Shown: piece by piece, positions 17,052-26,425 of the stretch
Numbering within the stretch: the first letter of the stretch is position 1
Layout of the letters: every line of letters begins with the position of its first letter
DNA from: Tannerella sp. oral taxon 808
GTDB lineage: Bacteria; Bacteroidota; Bacteroidia; Bacteroidales; Tannerellaceae
Assembly: GCA_002890585.1 (NCBI GenBank)
Contig: MIQB01000008.1
Span: 1 to 51,024, forward strand
Length of the DNA stretch: 51,024 nt
Reading direction: 5' to 3'
Made by a program: the position numbers and the translations under genes
Notes under the pieces: generated by a model
What the model was told of the DNA's origin: nothing
Databases searched by the model: none
The model's input: the letters and a program-made list of their open reading frames with translations, nothing else

Positions 17052-18283
17052 AGCAAGCGGCGCGATGCCTCGCGATCGTAGCCGTCATGCTATGCTTCAT
17101 GGGCTCACTCACCGGGCAAAAGCAGTCCACCCGACGCCTAAAAAAGAAGCGTCGAACAATCGACACCGAGATGAAAGCCACCCGCCGCAAGCTGGACAAG
17201 ACGACCCGCACGGCGCGCCTCTCAGCCGAACGCCTCAGGCAGCTCTCGCAGCAAGTCGCAGAGCGCCAACAGATGATCGATGGCCTCAACCACGACCTCA
17301 CCGCCATCGACAGCCGCATCGCCGCCGCCAATGCCGAGCTGAAGCAATTGGAGGCAAACCTCAGCGAGCGCAAACAGCGCTACGCCACCATCGTGTGCAA
17401 CCTGCGCGAGCACTGCTCGCCGCAGAACAAATGGCTCTTCCTCCTCTCGGCCGACAACTTCGCCCGCTTTGCCCGGCGCTTGCGTTACCTACACGAATAC
17501 GCCTCGTGGCAGAAATGCCAGGCCCTGGCCATCATCGATCAGCAAAACGAAATCGACGAGAAACGCGCCGCCCTCGCCGCCGCCCGTAGCGAAAAGTCAG
17601 ACCTGCTCGAGGTGCGCGCAGCCGAGTTCCGCAGGTTGCGGAATGCCGAAGCCGAGCAGCGCACCGGCGTCCGTCAGTTAGAAGGCCGCAAAGCCGACCT
17701 CACCCGCGAGCTCGCCCGCCAGCAACAGCAAGCCGCCGCCCTCGATCGGCGCATCGAAGGGCTCGCCTCAGCCACATACACCGCCGCGCGCCCCAAAGCA
17801 TCCGGCAGAAAAACAAAGCCCAGCCGACGCCCAGAAGCCCCCATCACGAAGCAAGAACGCAAGCTCTCCGACGACTTCGCCGCCAACCGCGGCCGCCTGC
17901 CCTTCCCCCTCAACGGCCGCTACAAAGTCGTCGAGCGCTTCGGCAGCCACCGCCACAAGCGCTGGGCCTACGTCCGCACCACGAACAACGGCATCGACAT
18001 CCGCACCACGAAAGGCACCGACGCCCGGGCCGTCTTCCAAGGCACCGTCACGCGCGTCTTCGTCCTGCCAGGCTACAACTACAACGTCATCATCCGCCAC
18101 GGCCGCTACCTCACCGTCTACGGCAACCTCAGCAAAGTCTACGTCAAAGCCGGCGACCGCGTCGCCACCCGCCAGGCCATCGGCCGCATCTACTCCGACT
18201 CCGAAAACAGCGACGAGACCGTGCTTCACTTCCAGCTCTGGCGCGAAAAACGCAAGCTCAACCCCCTCTCTTGGCTCGGTTAA
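17027..18283 (+). CDS. EnvC-like murein hydrolase activator (degenerate M23 domain)
   Basis: 418 residues. Signal peptide (LAIVAVMLCFMGSLTGQ), long coiled coil (about 35-270) and C-terminal LytM fold (about 305-418). The zinc-binding residues are missing: the first motif is NNGIDIR where active enzymes have HxGxD, and the last is ETVLHFQLW where the first His of HxH is Val. The domain is therefore probably non-catalytic and acts, like EnvC or NlpD, by activating an N-acetylmuramoyl-L-alanine amidase; a candidate partner is encoded at 42785. The coiled coil suggests attachment to the division machinery (inference). A strong terminator follows. Confidence 0.92.
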   Translation: MATLRLLLKQAARCLAIVAVMLCFMGSLTGQKQSTRRLKKKRRTIDTEMKATRRKLDKTTRTARLSAERLRQLSQQVAERQQMIDGLNHDLTAIDSRIAAANAELKQLEANLSERKQRYATIVCNLREHCSPQNKWLFLLSADNFARFARRLRYLHEYASWQKCQALAIIDQQNEIDEKRAALAAARSEKSDLLEVRAAEFRRLRNAEAEQRTGVRQLEGRKADLTRELARQQQQAAALDRRIEGLASATYTAARPKASGRKTKPSRRPEAPITKQERKLSDDFAANRGRLPFPLNGRYKVVERFGSHRHKRWAYVRTTNNGIDIRTTKGTDARAVFQGTVTRVFVLPGYNYNVIIRHGRYLTVYGNLSKVYVKAGDRVATRQAIGRIYSDSENSDETVLHFQLWREKRKLNPLSWLG

Positions 18284-18293
18284 CCACACGAGA

Positions 18294-18339
18294 CAGAAGG
18301 CGCCGACTGAACTCAACATCAATCGGCGCCTTCTGTTTT
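18294..18339 (+). terminator. Terminator of the dut-envC operon
   Basis: CAGAAGGCGCCGA (18294-18306) pairs perfectly with TCGGCGCCTTCTG (18323-18335), then TTTTC. Confidence 0.92.
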
Positions 18340-18363
18340 CGGGGGGGCTTACCCAGCTCGGAC

Positions 18364-18592
18364 GTCACATTTCATGCGACACGAAACGGCATCGACGGTT
18401 GGAAATGTCGCGTCATGCGACACAAAACGGCATCGACGGCAGGAAATGCCATTTCGTGCGACACGAAACGGCATCGACGACAGGAAATGCCATTTTATGC
18501 GACACGAAACGGCATCGACGACAGGAAATGCCGTTTTATGCGACACGAAACGGCATCGACGGCAGGAAATGCCATTTCATGCGACATGATGC
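18364..18592. repeat. Tandem array A4, five full 41-bp units plus a partial
   Basis: GGCATCGACG starts at 18388, 18429, 18470, 18511 and 18552, exactly 41 bp apart, with a partial unit to the left. Each unit holds a dyad; in the fourth, AAACGGCAT (18508-18516) faces ATGCCGTTT perfectly, while others have ATGCCATTT, a G-U pair if read as minus-strand RNA. Short open frames in both directions are by-products. It lies between the convergent envC-like and DUF3467 genes. Confidence 0.95.
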
Positions 18593-18630
18593 AACTTCTA
18601 CGATCGTCCACGCCATGCCGCACGATGCCC

Positions 18631-18954
18631 TCACGCCTCCCCAGGCTTCCCGATCGGAGGGAGCATGCCGCCGTAAGTATCCGAGGCATCGTCGTTGCCA
18701 TCACGCGCCATCATCTCATCAAACTGGCGGAGGTTCTCGTCCAACGTGTGGAGCAGGCTGCGCACATTATCAGGCGTCATGATGATGCGGCTCTTCACCT
18801 TCGCCTTCGGCACACCAGGCACAAGGCCAATGAAGTCGATGACAAACTCAGACGTCGAGTGCGCAATGATCGCCATGTTGGCATAAGTACCCTGCGCAAC
18901 AGATTCGGGCAGGTCTACTTGAATCTCATCAGATTGTGTCTTATTCTCATCCAT
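18631..18954 (-). CDS. DUF3467 family protein
   Basis: 107 residues from the ATG at 18954 (MDENKTQSDEIQVDL); an in-frame ATG at 18966 would add four. The family core is clear: GTYANMAIIAHSTSEFVIDFI, then PKAKVKSRIIMTPDN and a C-terminal helix LLHTLDENLRQFDE. Small, soluble, widespread in Bacteroidetes; in some genomes near RNA polymerase or ribosome genes, but its role is unknown. Monocistronic, with promoter box TACATTTG at 18983-18990. Confidence 0.92.
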   Translation of the reverse strand: MDENKTQSDEIQVDLPESVAQGTYANMAIIAHSTSEFVIDFIGLVPGVPKAKVKSRIIMTPDNVRSLLHTLDENLRQFDEMMARDGNDDASDTYGGMLPPIGKPGEA

Positions 18955-18982
18955 AAACAAATGCATTTAGAATTACAGGCGC

Positions 18983-18990
18983 CAAATGTA
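18983..18990 (-). promoter_or_regulatory. -7 box of the DUF3467 gene
   Basis: TACATTTG on the minus strand, 28 bp before the chosen ATG. Confidence 0.65.
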
Positions 18991-19029
18991 GAGAAAGGCA
19001 GAAGCGTTATGCAGGGTGAAAAATAGACA

Positions 19030-19037
19030 TAGATTTG
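19030..19037 (+). promoter_or_regulatory. -7 box of the DUF4831 gene
   Basis: TAGATTTG matches TAnnTTTG, 33 bp before the ATG at 19071. It sits 39 bp from the divergent DUF3467 box. Confidence 0.65.
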
Positions 19038-19070
19038 CCCACACTTTTTACAATAATAAATAGAGACGGA

Positions 19071-20147
19071 ATGAAAAACAGTATCCCCATGATCTGCCTC
19101 TTGCTCGCCCTCGCCACCCCATCAGCCTTTTCGCAAACACGGGTGGAGAAGAAAATAGCGATGAAGAGCAACGGTTACGGCGTCACCTATTCCCTCCCCA
19201 AAACCTCCCTCGTCGTGACAGCCGAAGTAACCAAAGTAACCTGCAAAGCAGGGCCCTATTTCAAGTATGCCGGGAAACATTTGGGCGTCAAAGACGCCGT
19301 CATGTCCGACCATGTCTATTACGAACTCAACAAGGTCTACCTGCAAAACAAAGGCGTGCCAGACGATGAAAACACCTACATCGTAGAGTTCAAACCCAAA
19401 ACCACCGCCCCCTTCGTCTACCTCACTAACGACGGCCTGCTCTGCGCCATCAATGCCGACTACACCCCCACGGAATCCGTCGTCGCCGTAGCCAAACGCA
19501 GCGCCCAAGCCGCCGAAAAAGCACCCGCACCCGCCGTCATGACAGAAGAACTGCTCATGGCCGGCTCCGTCACACGGCAAGCCGAGGTAGCCGCCCGACA
19601 GATCTACAAACTCCGCGAAAGCCGCATGGACATCCTCTCCGGCGAAGCCGACAACATGCCGCCCGACGGCGAAGCCATGAAGATCGTCCTCCAACAACTG
19701 AACGACCAAGAGCAAGCCCTGACAGCCCTCTTCGTCGGAGAGAAACGCCGCAAAACCACCTTCCACGAAGCCCGCGTCGTCCCAGAGGGCGACCTCGACC
19801 ACGAAGTCCTCTTCCGCTTCTCCGAAAAGCTCGGCATCCTCGATGCCGACGACCTCGGCGGCACCCCCATCTACCTCAACCTGAAAGCCACCAACCGCGC
19901 CCCCGAACTCGACCCGAAAGAGGCCGAGAAGAAGAGCAAAGCCCTCAAAGGCATCATATACAACGTGCCCGGCAAAGCCAACGTCGAGATCGAAATGGCC
20001 GGCGACAAGCTCTACCGCGGCGAAGTGCAAGTAGTGCAGTTCGGCACCCACGAAGCCCTCGCCCCCGTCATGTTTGAAGACAAGAAAGCCCCCATCAAAG
20101 TCATCTTCTACCCCGAGACGGGCGCCATCAAGCAGATCATTCAATAA
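19071..20147 (+). CDS. DUF4831 family exported protein
   Basis: 358 residues from the ATG at 19071; the frame is open from a TTG at 19035 that overlaps the promoter box and is unlikely to be used. A signal peptide (MKNSIPMICLLLALATPSAFS) precedes the mature protein. The N-terminal half matches DUF4831: GYGVTYSLPKTSLVVTAEVT, GPYFKYAGKHLG and the FVYLTNDGLLCAINAD segment. A central helix-rich part (RESRMDILSGEADNMPPDG) and a beta-rich end follow. No catalytic motif is visible. It is periplasmic or surface-associated; function unknown. The POT transporter follows after 36 bp and may be cotranscribed. Confidence 0.88.
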   Translation: MKNSIPMICLLLALATPSAFSQTRVEKKIAMKSNGYGVTYSLPKTSLVVTAEVTKVTCKAGPYFKYAGKHLGVKDAVMSDHVYYELNKVYLQNKGVPDDENTYIVEFKPKTTAPFVYLTNDGLLCAINADYTPTESVVAVAKRSAQAAEKAPAPAVMTEELLMAGSVTRQAEVAARQIYKLRESRMDILSGEADNMPPDGEAMKIVLQQLNDQEQALTALFVGEKRRKTTFHEARVVPEGDLDHEVLFRFSEKLGILDADDLGGTPIYLNLKATNRAPELDPKEAEKKSKALKGIIYNVPGKANVEIEMAGDKLYRGEVQVVQFGTHEALAPVMFEDKKAPIKVIFYPETGAIKQIIQ

Positions 20148-20183
20148 ACCCTCAATAACCACTGACAAAAACCCCTAATACTT

Positions 20184-21758
20184 ATGTTCAAAGATCATCC
20201 CAAGGGACTCATCCCTGCCGCCCTCTCCAACATGGGCGAGCGCTTCGGATACTACATCATGAATGCCGTACTGGTGCTCTTCCTCTGCTCCAAGTTCGGC
20301 CTGAGCGACGAGTCGAGCGCCATCATCTACTCCGTCTTCTATTGCGGCATCTACGTCCTCAGCCTCGTCGGAGGCATCATCGCCGACCGCACCCAAAACT
20401 ACAAAGCCGTCATCCGCTCCGGCCTCATCGTCATGGCCGCCGGCTACATCATCCTCTCCTTCCCCATCCTCTCTACACAGGGCAACATCGGATGGCTCCT
20501 GCCCCTCACCTGCTTCGCCCTCCTGCTCATCGCCTTCGGGAATGGCCTCTTCAAGGGCAACCTGCAAGCCATCGTCGGCCAGATGTATGACAACTTCGAG
20601 AACGAAGCTCGCGAGCAAGGCCCCGAAGCCTACCGCCGCGTGCAAGGCAAGCGCGACTCAGGCTTCCAGATCTTCTACGTCTTCATCAACATCGGCGGCC
20701 TCATCGCTCCCTTCGTAGCCCCGTTGCTCCGCGAATGGTGGCTCAAGACCCACGGCCTGATCTACAACGCCGGCCTGCCCGCCTATTGCCACCAATACAT
20801 CAACGAAGGCGCCGCAATGAGTGGTGACGCGATGAAAAACCTGCTTGAGCTGATCGGCAAAGTCGGCGGCTCAGTCGACGCCACCTCAGCCGAATCCATC
20901 CGCGCCTTCTGCGAGAACTACCTCGACATCTTCAACACCGGCATCCACTACTCCTTCATCGCTTCAGTGGCCGCCATGCTCATCTCGCTCATCATTTTCA
21001 TCGTTAACCAACGGATCTTCCCCACCCCGGCCAAGAAAGAAAAGCAGGTCGTGGAGGATTACACCCCGGAAGAGCGGGCCGAGATGGCAGGCGAGATCAA
21101 GCGCCGCATGTACGCCCTCTTCGCCGTCCTTGGCATCGTGATTTTCTTCTGGCTTTCGTTCCACCAAAACGGCCAATCGCTCTCGCTCTTCGCCCGCGAC
21201 TTTGTCCAGACCGACAACCTCGCACCCGAGATCTGGCAGGCCGTCAACCCCTTCTTCGTCATCACCCTCACCCCGATCGTCATGTTCATCTTTGGCATGC
21301 TCAGCAAGCGCGGCCGCGAGATTTCCACCCCGCGCAAGATTGCCATCGGCATGGCCATCGCCGGTCTGGCCTTCCTCTTCTTAGCCGTCTTCTCCTTCAT
21401 GAAGGGCTATCCCTCCGGCCTTGAATTCAAAGCGCTATCCGATAGCGCCAAGTCAGCGCTGAAGGCCGGTCCGTGGGTGCTCATCGTGCTTTACTTCTTC
21501 CTCACCGTAGCCGAGCTATTCATCTCGCCGCTGGGGCTTTCGTTCGTCTCGAAGGTCGCCCCGAAACACCTGCAAGGCCTCTGCCAAGGTCTCTGGTTAG
21601 GCGCCACGGCTGTGGGCAACCTCTTCCTTTGGATTGGCCCGTTGATGTATAACAAAATGCCGATCTGGCAGTGCTGGAGTGTCTTCCTGACCATCTGCCT
21701 CATCTCCATGTTCGTCATGTTGGGCATGCTGAAGTGGCTCGAGAAGATCGCCAAATGA
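20184..21758 (+). CDS. POT-family proton-coupled peptide transporter
   Basis: 524 residues with about 12-14 membrane helices. The family signature GERFGYYIM appears at about residue 18, and the helices follow the MFS fold (GGIIADRTQNYKAVI between helices 2 and 3). There is a long loop between the halves near residues 200-300 (QRIFPTPAKKEKQVVEDYTP). These proteins import di- and tripeptides with protons, which would suit a peptide-fermenting oral bacterium (inference). It lies 36 bp after the DUF4831 gene and before a strong terminator. Confidence 0.92.
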   Translation: MFKDHPKGLIPAALSNMGERFGYYIMNAVLVLFLCSKFGLSDESSAIIYSVFYCGIYVLSLVGGIIADRTQNYKAVIRSGLIVMAAGYIILSFPILSTQGNIGWLLPLTCFALLLIAFGNGLFKGNLQAIVGQMYDNFENEAREQGPEAYRRVQGKRDSGFQIFYVFINIGGLIAPFVAPLLREWWLKTHGLIYNAGLPAYCHQYINEGAAMSGDAMKNLLELIGKVGGSVDATSAESIRAFCENYLDIFNTGIHYSFIASVAAMLISLIIFIVNQRIFPTPAKKEKQVVEDYTPEERAEMAGEIKRRMYALFAVLGIVIFFWLSFHQNGQSLSLFARDFVQTDNLAPEIWQAVNPFFVITLTPIVMFIFGMLSKRGREISTPRKIAIGMAIAGLAFLFLAVFSFMKGYPSGLEFKALSDSAKSALKAGPWVLIVLYFFLTVAELFISPLGLSFVSKVAPKHLQGLCQGLWLGATAVGNLFLWIGPLMYNKMPIWQCWSVFLTICLISMFVMLGMLKWLEKIAK

Positions 21759-21788
21759 CGCAAGTAGCATAAACGCTGAAAACAGCGA

Positions 21789-21839
21789 GAGAGAGCGTGC
21801 GGGAGAGTTGAAATCCTCCTCTGCACGCTCTCTTTTTTT
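21789..21839 (+). terminator. Terminator of the POT transporter gene
   Basis: AGAGAGCGTGC (21790-21800) pairs with GCACGCTCTCT (21823-21833), followed by six T. Confidence 0.93.
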
Positions 21840-21885
21840 GTCTCCCCTCAGCGCCTGATAGCGTGGACAAAAAGTCCAAGCCTCC

Positions 21886-21979
21886 GAGATCACTGATCTT
21901 CGGCTTATGTTGACAACATGACCTCTGGAATCACTGATTTTAGGGCCATGTTGACAACATAAGCCCCGGAATCATCCCC
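21886..21979. repeat. Tandem array A8, about 2.2 units of 41 bp
   Basis: ATCACTGAT appears at 21889 and 21930 and a decayed ATCATC at 21971; ATGTTGACAACAT (a perfect 6+1+6 dyad) appears at 21907 and 21948. All steps are 41 bp. It lies between the convergent POT and secDF genes. The stretch 21980-22093 holds only C/G-run and T-run sequence with no recognisable feature. Confidence 0.85.
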
Positions 21980-22093
21980 CCACACCCTGCGACAACTCGC
22001 CAGGGGGCGTGGGATTTTTTTTGGGGGGCTCTTATCGGTTCTCGGTGTTCTGTCCAATAGGATTCGCAATCCATTTCGCGCAGTATGCCCCCC

Positions 22094-22142
22094 CCCTAAA
22101 AAACGAGGGGGCCGCCTCGCATTTTGTATCGAGACGACCCCC
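22094..22142 (-). terminator. Terminator of secDF
   Basis: On the minus strand GGGGGTCGTCTCG pairs with CGAGGCGGCCCCC (two G-U pairs), then TCGTTTTTTAG. Confidence 0.88.
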
Positions 22143-22178
22143 AGCGTTGGGAATGAAATCGTAATGCGTAAAAAAACG

Positions 22179-25100
22179 CTATGCCGTAGCGAGTGCAGCC
22201 TTTCGGGCGGCCTTGCGCCGCTGGATCTCATACGCGATCGGCGTGGCCACGAAGAGCGTGGAGTAGGTGCCGATGATGACGCCCAGCAGGATGGCGAAGG
22301 TGAAGCTCTGGATCGTGGATCCGCCCAAGAGGAAGATGATGAAGACTACGATGAACGTAGACAGTGAGGTGCTGAACGTACGCGCAAGCGTGGAGTTCAG
22401 GGCATCGTTAATCACCTCGTAACGGTCGCGTTTGGGATAGAGCTTTATCGTCTCACGGATGCGGTCGAAGACGACCACGGTGTCGTTGATCGAGTAACCG
22501 ATGACAGTCAAAATGGCTGCAATGAACGTCTGGTCAACCTCCATCGAGAAGGGCATGATCTTCCACAGCAAGGTGTAGAAAGCGATGATGCAGAGCGTAG
22601 TTACGGCCACGGAGATGAAGACGCCGATGGAGAAGGCTACGTCGCGGAAGCGGATGAGGATGTAGAGCGCCATGCAGATCATCGCGAAGAGGACTGCCAA
22701 GATGGCGCTGTTCTTGATGTCGTCCGCCATGCTGGGCCCGACCTTCTGCGAGCTCTGGATGTTGGTGGAGGCGAACTGCTCCTGCGTGGTGCCGTTGGGC
22801 AGGTAGGGCTTGAGGCCGGCGTAGAGCTTGCCCACGATTTCATCGTCGACGCTGGCATCGTTGTCCGTGATCTTGTAGTTCGTCGAGACACGCACCTGAT
22901 TCTGCGAGCCGATCGTGATGACACTCACGGATCCGCCTTGCAATTGCGGCTCGAGGGCAGCACGGAGTTCGTCGGTGCGGACATCCTTATCGAAGCGGAT
23001 CACATAGTTGCGGCCGCCGGTGAAGTCGATGCCGTTGTTCAGGCCGATGGTACCCATCGAAATGCAGCCCAAAAGGATGATGGCGAGCGGGATGATGTAG
23101 CCGATCTTCCGCTTGCCGAGGAAGTTGAACTTGGGGTCGGCCAGGAAGTTCTTCGATATGGAGGTGGTGAAGGTCAGGTGCTTGATCCGCTCCTTGGCCA
23201 ACAGGGCTTCGTACACCAAGCGGGTGATGAAGACGGAGGTCAGGAAGGAGGAGATGAGGCCAATGATCAACGTGGTAGCGAAGCCGCGGATGGGGCCGGT
23301 GCCGAAGACGAAGAGCACGATGCCGGTGATGATGGTCGTCAGGTTCGAGTCGAAGATGGCGGAGAAGGCGTTGGAATAGCCATCAGAAATGGCGCGCGCC
23401 AAGGGTTTACCGGCGCGGAGCTCCTCCTTCGATCGCTCGTAGATGAGCACGTTAGCATCGACGGCCATACCGAGCGTAAGCACCATACCTGCAATACCGG
23501 GCAGGGTGAGCACAGCTTGGAAGGAGGCGAGGATGCCCATCGTGAAGAAGATGTTGACCACCAGTGCGCCGTTGGCGATCATGCCAGGGATGAGCCCGTA
23601 CATGGCGCACATGTAGACCATGAGGAGGATCAGTGCAATGGCGAACGAGATGATGCCTGCGTTGATGGCTTCCTGCCCGAGCGACGGCCCGACGATGTCT
23701 TCCTGCACAATGTTGACGGAGGCGGCCATCTTACCCGACTTCAGCACATTGGCTAAGTCCTTGCCCTCGTCTTGGGTAAAGTCGCCCGTGATCTGCGACT
23801 GTCCGCCGGTGATCTCAGTTTGAACCGTGGGGGCGGAGTAGACCATGCCGTCGAGCACGATGGCGATGCTGCGCTTGAGGTTCTCCTTCGTCAGGCGAGC
23901 CCATTCGCGGGCGCCCTCGGCGTTCATCGTCATGTTGACTTGGTACTGTGCGCGTCCGATCTGTTGCTGGGCGAAGTCGGCCGTGGCGTTGGTCACCACG
24001 TCGCCGCTCATGGCCGGTGTGCCATCGCGGTTCGTGACCTTCAGGGCGAAGAGCTGATAGAACTGGTCGTTCTCGTCCATCGCTTTCACGCTCCAGCGGA
24101 AGAGGACGTTGGCGGGCAGCACGGCCTTCACTTCAGGTCGGTTGAGGTATTCGGTGATCTTGTCCATGTCCGTCTTCTTGGCATAACCAACGACGGGGCC
24201 GGGGACGAGGTAGCGACCGGTGCGATCTACATTCAGCTGCAACAGAGCGAAGAGGGGATGCTCCTTGGCATATTCTTCGGAGGACATCTGGGCTGCGGCG
24301 GGCGTCTGTTTCTCTTCCGCGTTGATCTGTGCCATCAGCGAGTCCGTCTCTGACTTGGCTGTGTCGGTTTTGGCCGTGAGGTCGGACGAGGTGGCGGCCG
24401 CGGTGCTGTCAGCCGGAGTGCTGGATTCGGATGTAGACTTCAACGCCTGCGCCAGTGCGCGATCGGCGGCGGTGAGCTGCTGACCGATCTCGGTCAGGTT
24501 ATACGTTTCCCAGAACTCCAGATTGGCGCTGCCCTGCAACAGTTTGCGGACACGCGCAGGCTCTTTCACGCCCGGCAACTCGACGAGGATGCGTCCAGCC
24601 GTCTCGAGGCGTTGGATGTTGGGCGATACGACACCGAAACGGTCGATGCGGGTGCGTAATACATTAAATGAATTGTCGATGGCGCTTTGCAGCTCATCCT
24701 TCAGCACGGCGATGACTTGTGCGTCGGTGCTTTGCGGCGTGATTTTGTCTTTCAGCTCGAATGTGCTGAAGAGCGCGGAGAGATGGGCGCCCGGGTCCAG
24801 CTTCTTGTATTCTTCGGCAAACAAATCGATGTAGTTCTTCTGGCTGGTCGCCTGTCGGGCATAGGCCGCTTCGAGCGCCTTATTGAAGTTGGGATCCGGG
24901 TTGTTATCCGCAAGCGAACGAACGACGTCTGGCACGTTGAGCTCTAAGACCACGTTCATTCCACCTTTCAGGTCGAGCCCCAGCGTCACCTCCATTTCGC
25001 GGCACTGCTTCAGGGTGTATGCACCGAACCAGACCTTCTTGTTGGCCAATGAGTCTAAGTAAAAACTCTCCTTAGCAGGGTCTCCGTTGGCATACGCTGC

Positions 25101-25205
25101 GGCTTCCTTGTAGTATTTCCTCGTCACGAACGAGAACGAGAGGTAGTACAAGCAAACCAAAGCGAGCAGTATGGAGAAGACCCTCACAAATCCTTTGTTT
25201 TGCAT
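22179..25205 (-). CDS. secDF: Protein translocase SecDF fusion
   Basis: 1008 residues; SecD and SecF are joined in one chain, as is usual in Bacteroidetes. The SecD part (1 to about 680) has an N-terminal helix, GLDLKGGMNVVLEL, a long periplasmic P1 region with a Ser/Thr-rich insertion near 255-300, and a five-helix bundle (AGMVLTLGMAVDANVLIYER). The SecF part (about 700-1008) opens with a helix, GLNNGIDFTGGRNYVIRF, and ends in a second bundle (TVIGYSINDTVVVFDRIRE). It uses the proton gradient to help pull proteins out of SecYEG on the periplasmic side. Monocistronic, with its own promoter box at 25258 and terminator. Confidence 0.97.
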   Translation of the reverse strand: MQNKGFVRVFSILLALVCLYYLSFSFVTRKYYKEAAAYANGDPAKESFYLDSLANKKVWFGAYTLKQCREMEVTLGLDLKGGMNVVLELNVPDVVRSLADNNPDPNFNKALEAAYARQATSQKNYIDLFAEEYKKLDPGAHLSALFSTFELKDKITPQSTDAQVIAVLKDELQSAIDNSFNVLRTRIDRFGVVSPNIQRLETAGRILVELPGVKEPARVRKLLQGSANLEFWETYNLTEIGQQLTAADRALAQALKSTSESSTPADSTAAATSSDLTAKTDTAKSETDSLMAQINAEEKQTPAAAQMSSEEYAKEHPLFALLQLNVDRTGRYLVPGPVVGYAKKTDMDKITEYLNRPEVKAVLPANVLFRWSVKAMDENDQFYQLFALKVTNRDGTPAMSGDVVTNATADFAQQQIGRAQYQVNMTMNAEGAREWARLTKENLKRSIAIVLDGMVYSAPTVQTEITGGQSQITGDFTQDEGKDLANVLKSGKMAASVNIVQEDIVGPSLGQEAINAGIISFAIALILLMVYMCAMYGLIPGMIANGALVVNIFFTMGILASFQAVLTLPGIAGMVLTLGMAVDANVLIYERSKEELRAGKPLARAISDGYSNAFSAIFDSNLTTIITGIVLFVFGTGPIRGFATTLIIGLISSFLTSVFITRLVYEALLAKERIKHLTFTTSISKNFLADPKFNFLGKRKIGYIIPLAIILLGCISMGTIGLNNGIDFTGGRNYVIRFDKDVRTDELRAALEPQLQGGSVSVITIGSQNQVRVSTNYKITDNDASVDDEIVGKLYAGLKPYLPNGTTQEQFASTNIQSSQKVGPSMADDIKNSAILAVLFAMICMALYILIRFRDVAFSIGVFISVAVTTLCIIAFYTLLWKIMPFSMEVDQTFIAAILTVIGYSINDTVVVFDRIRETIKLYPKRDRYEVINDALNSTLARTFSTSLSTFIVVFIIFLLGGSTIQSFTFAILLGVIIGTYSTLFVATPIAYEIQRRKAARKAALATA

Positions 25206-25257
25206 TTTAATCTGTTGATTTATCGTTATTTATTCCTTCTTCATTTTTTTCAGGGCG

Positions 25258-25265
25258 CAAATATA
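25258..25265 (-). promoter_or_regulatory. -7 box of secDF
   Basis: TATATTTG on the minus strand, 52 bp before the ATG. No good -33 TTTG is visible. Confidence 0.65.
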
Positions 25266-25361
25266 ACGGGTTTTTAATTCCAGCTATGGTGGGAAAAACT
25301 CCGCCAAACCCCTGATCATTACAGGGAAGTCGGCTGCCCACAACCCCATCTGACGCCCCCT

Positions 25362-26345
25362 TTATTCGCCCTCCGGCAAGGGGATGCCATCCATGATTTT
25401 GAAGAGCTCGCTAACCGTCTCGGCACGCAGCATGGCTACGCGTGTCGGCCTGAAATCCGGTATGCCTTTGAAGAGCGGCGTGGCGGCCAAGTGGCGGCGG
25501 ATATGCAGGATGCCTCGGCGCTCGTCTAACCGCTCGACGCTTTGCAAGACTTGCTGCTTGAGCACGTCGAGATACCACATGAAGGGTTCGCGGGGCAAGG
25601 GCTCGCCCGTCTGGAGGTAGTGCTTAACCTCGCGGAAGATCCACGGCCGACCGATGCAGCCGCGCCCGATCATTACGCCGTCTACGCCGTAACGCTCGAA
25701 GACTTCGTGGCAACGTTCGGCCGAGGTGATGTCGCCGTTGCCGATGATGGGGATTGTCATGCGGGGGTTGGATCGGACGGCACCGATGAGTGTCCAGTCG
25801 GCTTCACCGGTATACATCTGTGCTCGTGTGCGGCCGTGGATGGTGAGGGCGGCGATGCCACAGTCTTGCAGTTGCTCGGCCAGCTCGACGATGATGCGAT
25901 GGTCAGCATCCCAGCCGAGGCGTGTCTTGACGGTGACGGGGATGTGCACGGCGCGGACGATGGCGCGGGTGATGTCGAGCATGAGGGGGACGTTGCGCAG
26001 CATGCCAGCTCCGGCGCCTTTGCTCGCGACCTTCTTGACGGGGCAGCCGAAGTTGATGTCGAGCACGTCGGGGTGGGCGGCCTCGCAGATTTGTGCGGCC
26101 TCGACCATCGACTGCACATCGCGTCCGTAGATCTGTATGGCTACGGGGCGCTCTTCGTCGCGCACGCGCAGCTTTTCCTCCGTGCGACTGACGCCGCGGA
26201 TGAGGGCGTCGCTCGACACGAACTCGGTGTAGACCATATCTGCCCCGAAGCGCTTACACATGAGGCGGAAAGCGGCGTCTGTGACGTCTTCCATCGGCGC
26301 TTGCATGACTGGCCGATCGCCTAATTCGATTGTTCCAATTTTCAT
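25362..26345 (-). CDS. dusB: tRNA-dihydrouridine synthase
   Basis: 327 residues from the ATG at 26345 (MKIGTIELGDRPVMQAPMED); the open frame runs back to 26447 but that part crosses the terminator and promoter. The fold is a flavin TIM barrel with the family motifs: APMEDVTDAAFR, DINFGCPVKKV with the catalytic Cys, KTRLGWD, IHGRTRAQMYTG, IPIIGNGDI and MIGRGCIGRPW. It reduces uridine to dihydrouridine in tRNA D-loops using FMN and NADPH. DusB type is likely by the DINFGCP and HGRTR motifs, but subtype is not certain. Promoter box at 26377. Confidence 0.93.
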   Translation of the reverse strand: MKIGTIELGDRPVMQAPMEDVTDAAFRLMCKRFGADMVYTEFVSSDALIRGVSRTEEKLRVRDEERPVAIQIYGRDVQSMVEAAQICEAAHPDVLDINFGCPVKKVASKGAGAGMLRNVPLMLDITRAIVRAVHIPVTVKTRLGWDADHRIIVELAEQLQDCGIAALTIHGRTRAQMYTGEADWTLIGAVRSNPRMTIPIIGNGDITSAERCHEVFERYGVDGVMIGRGCIGRPWIFREVKHYLQTGEPLPREPFMWYLDVLKQQVLQSVERLDERRGILHIRRHLAATPLFKGIPDFRPTRVAMLRAETVSELFKIMDGIPLPEGE

Positions 26346-26376
26346 TTCCTGTATTCCTCTTTCTTCTGAGACGCGC

Positions 26377-26384
26377 CAAATGTA
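26377..26384 (-). promoter_or_regulatory. -7 box of dusB
   Basis: TACATTTG on the minus strand, 31 bp before the dusB ATG and just after the T-run of the upstream ncRNA terminator, so dusB has its own start. Confidence 0.7.
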
Positions 26385-26390
26385 TATATG

Positions 26391-26425
26391 CAAAAAAAGG
26401 AGAGGCGAAGATTCACATCTTCGCC
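26391..26425 (-). terminator. Terminator of the predicted small RNA
   Basis: On the minus strand GGCGAAGAT-GTGA-ATCTTCGCC, then TCTCC and seven T. The stem resembles the dispersed GTAGGGGCGAA hairpin family. Confidence 0.88.

Noticed and set aside
18271..19026. Open frames across array A4 giving repeated RHETASTAGN-like peptides
   Set aside because: Produced by the 41-bp repeat being read in shifting frames; no start signal, and frames are open on both strands.
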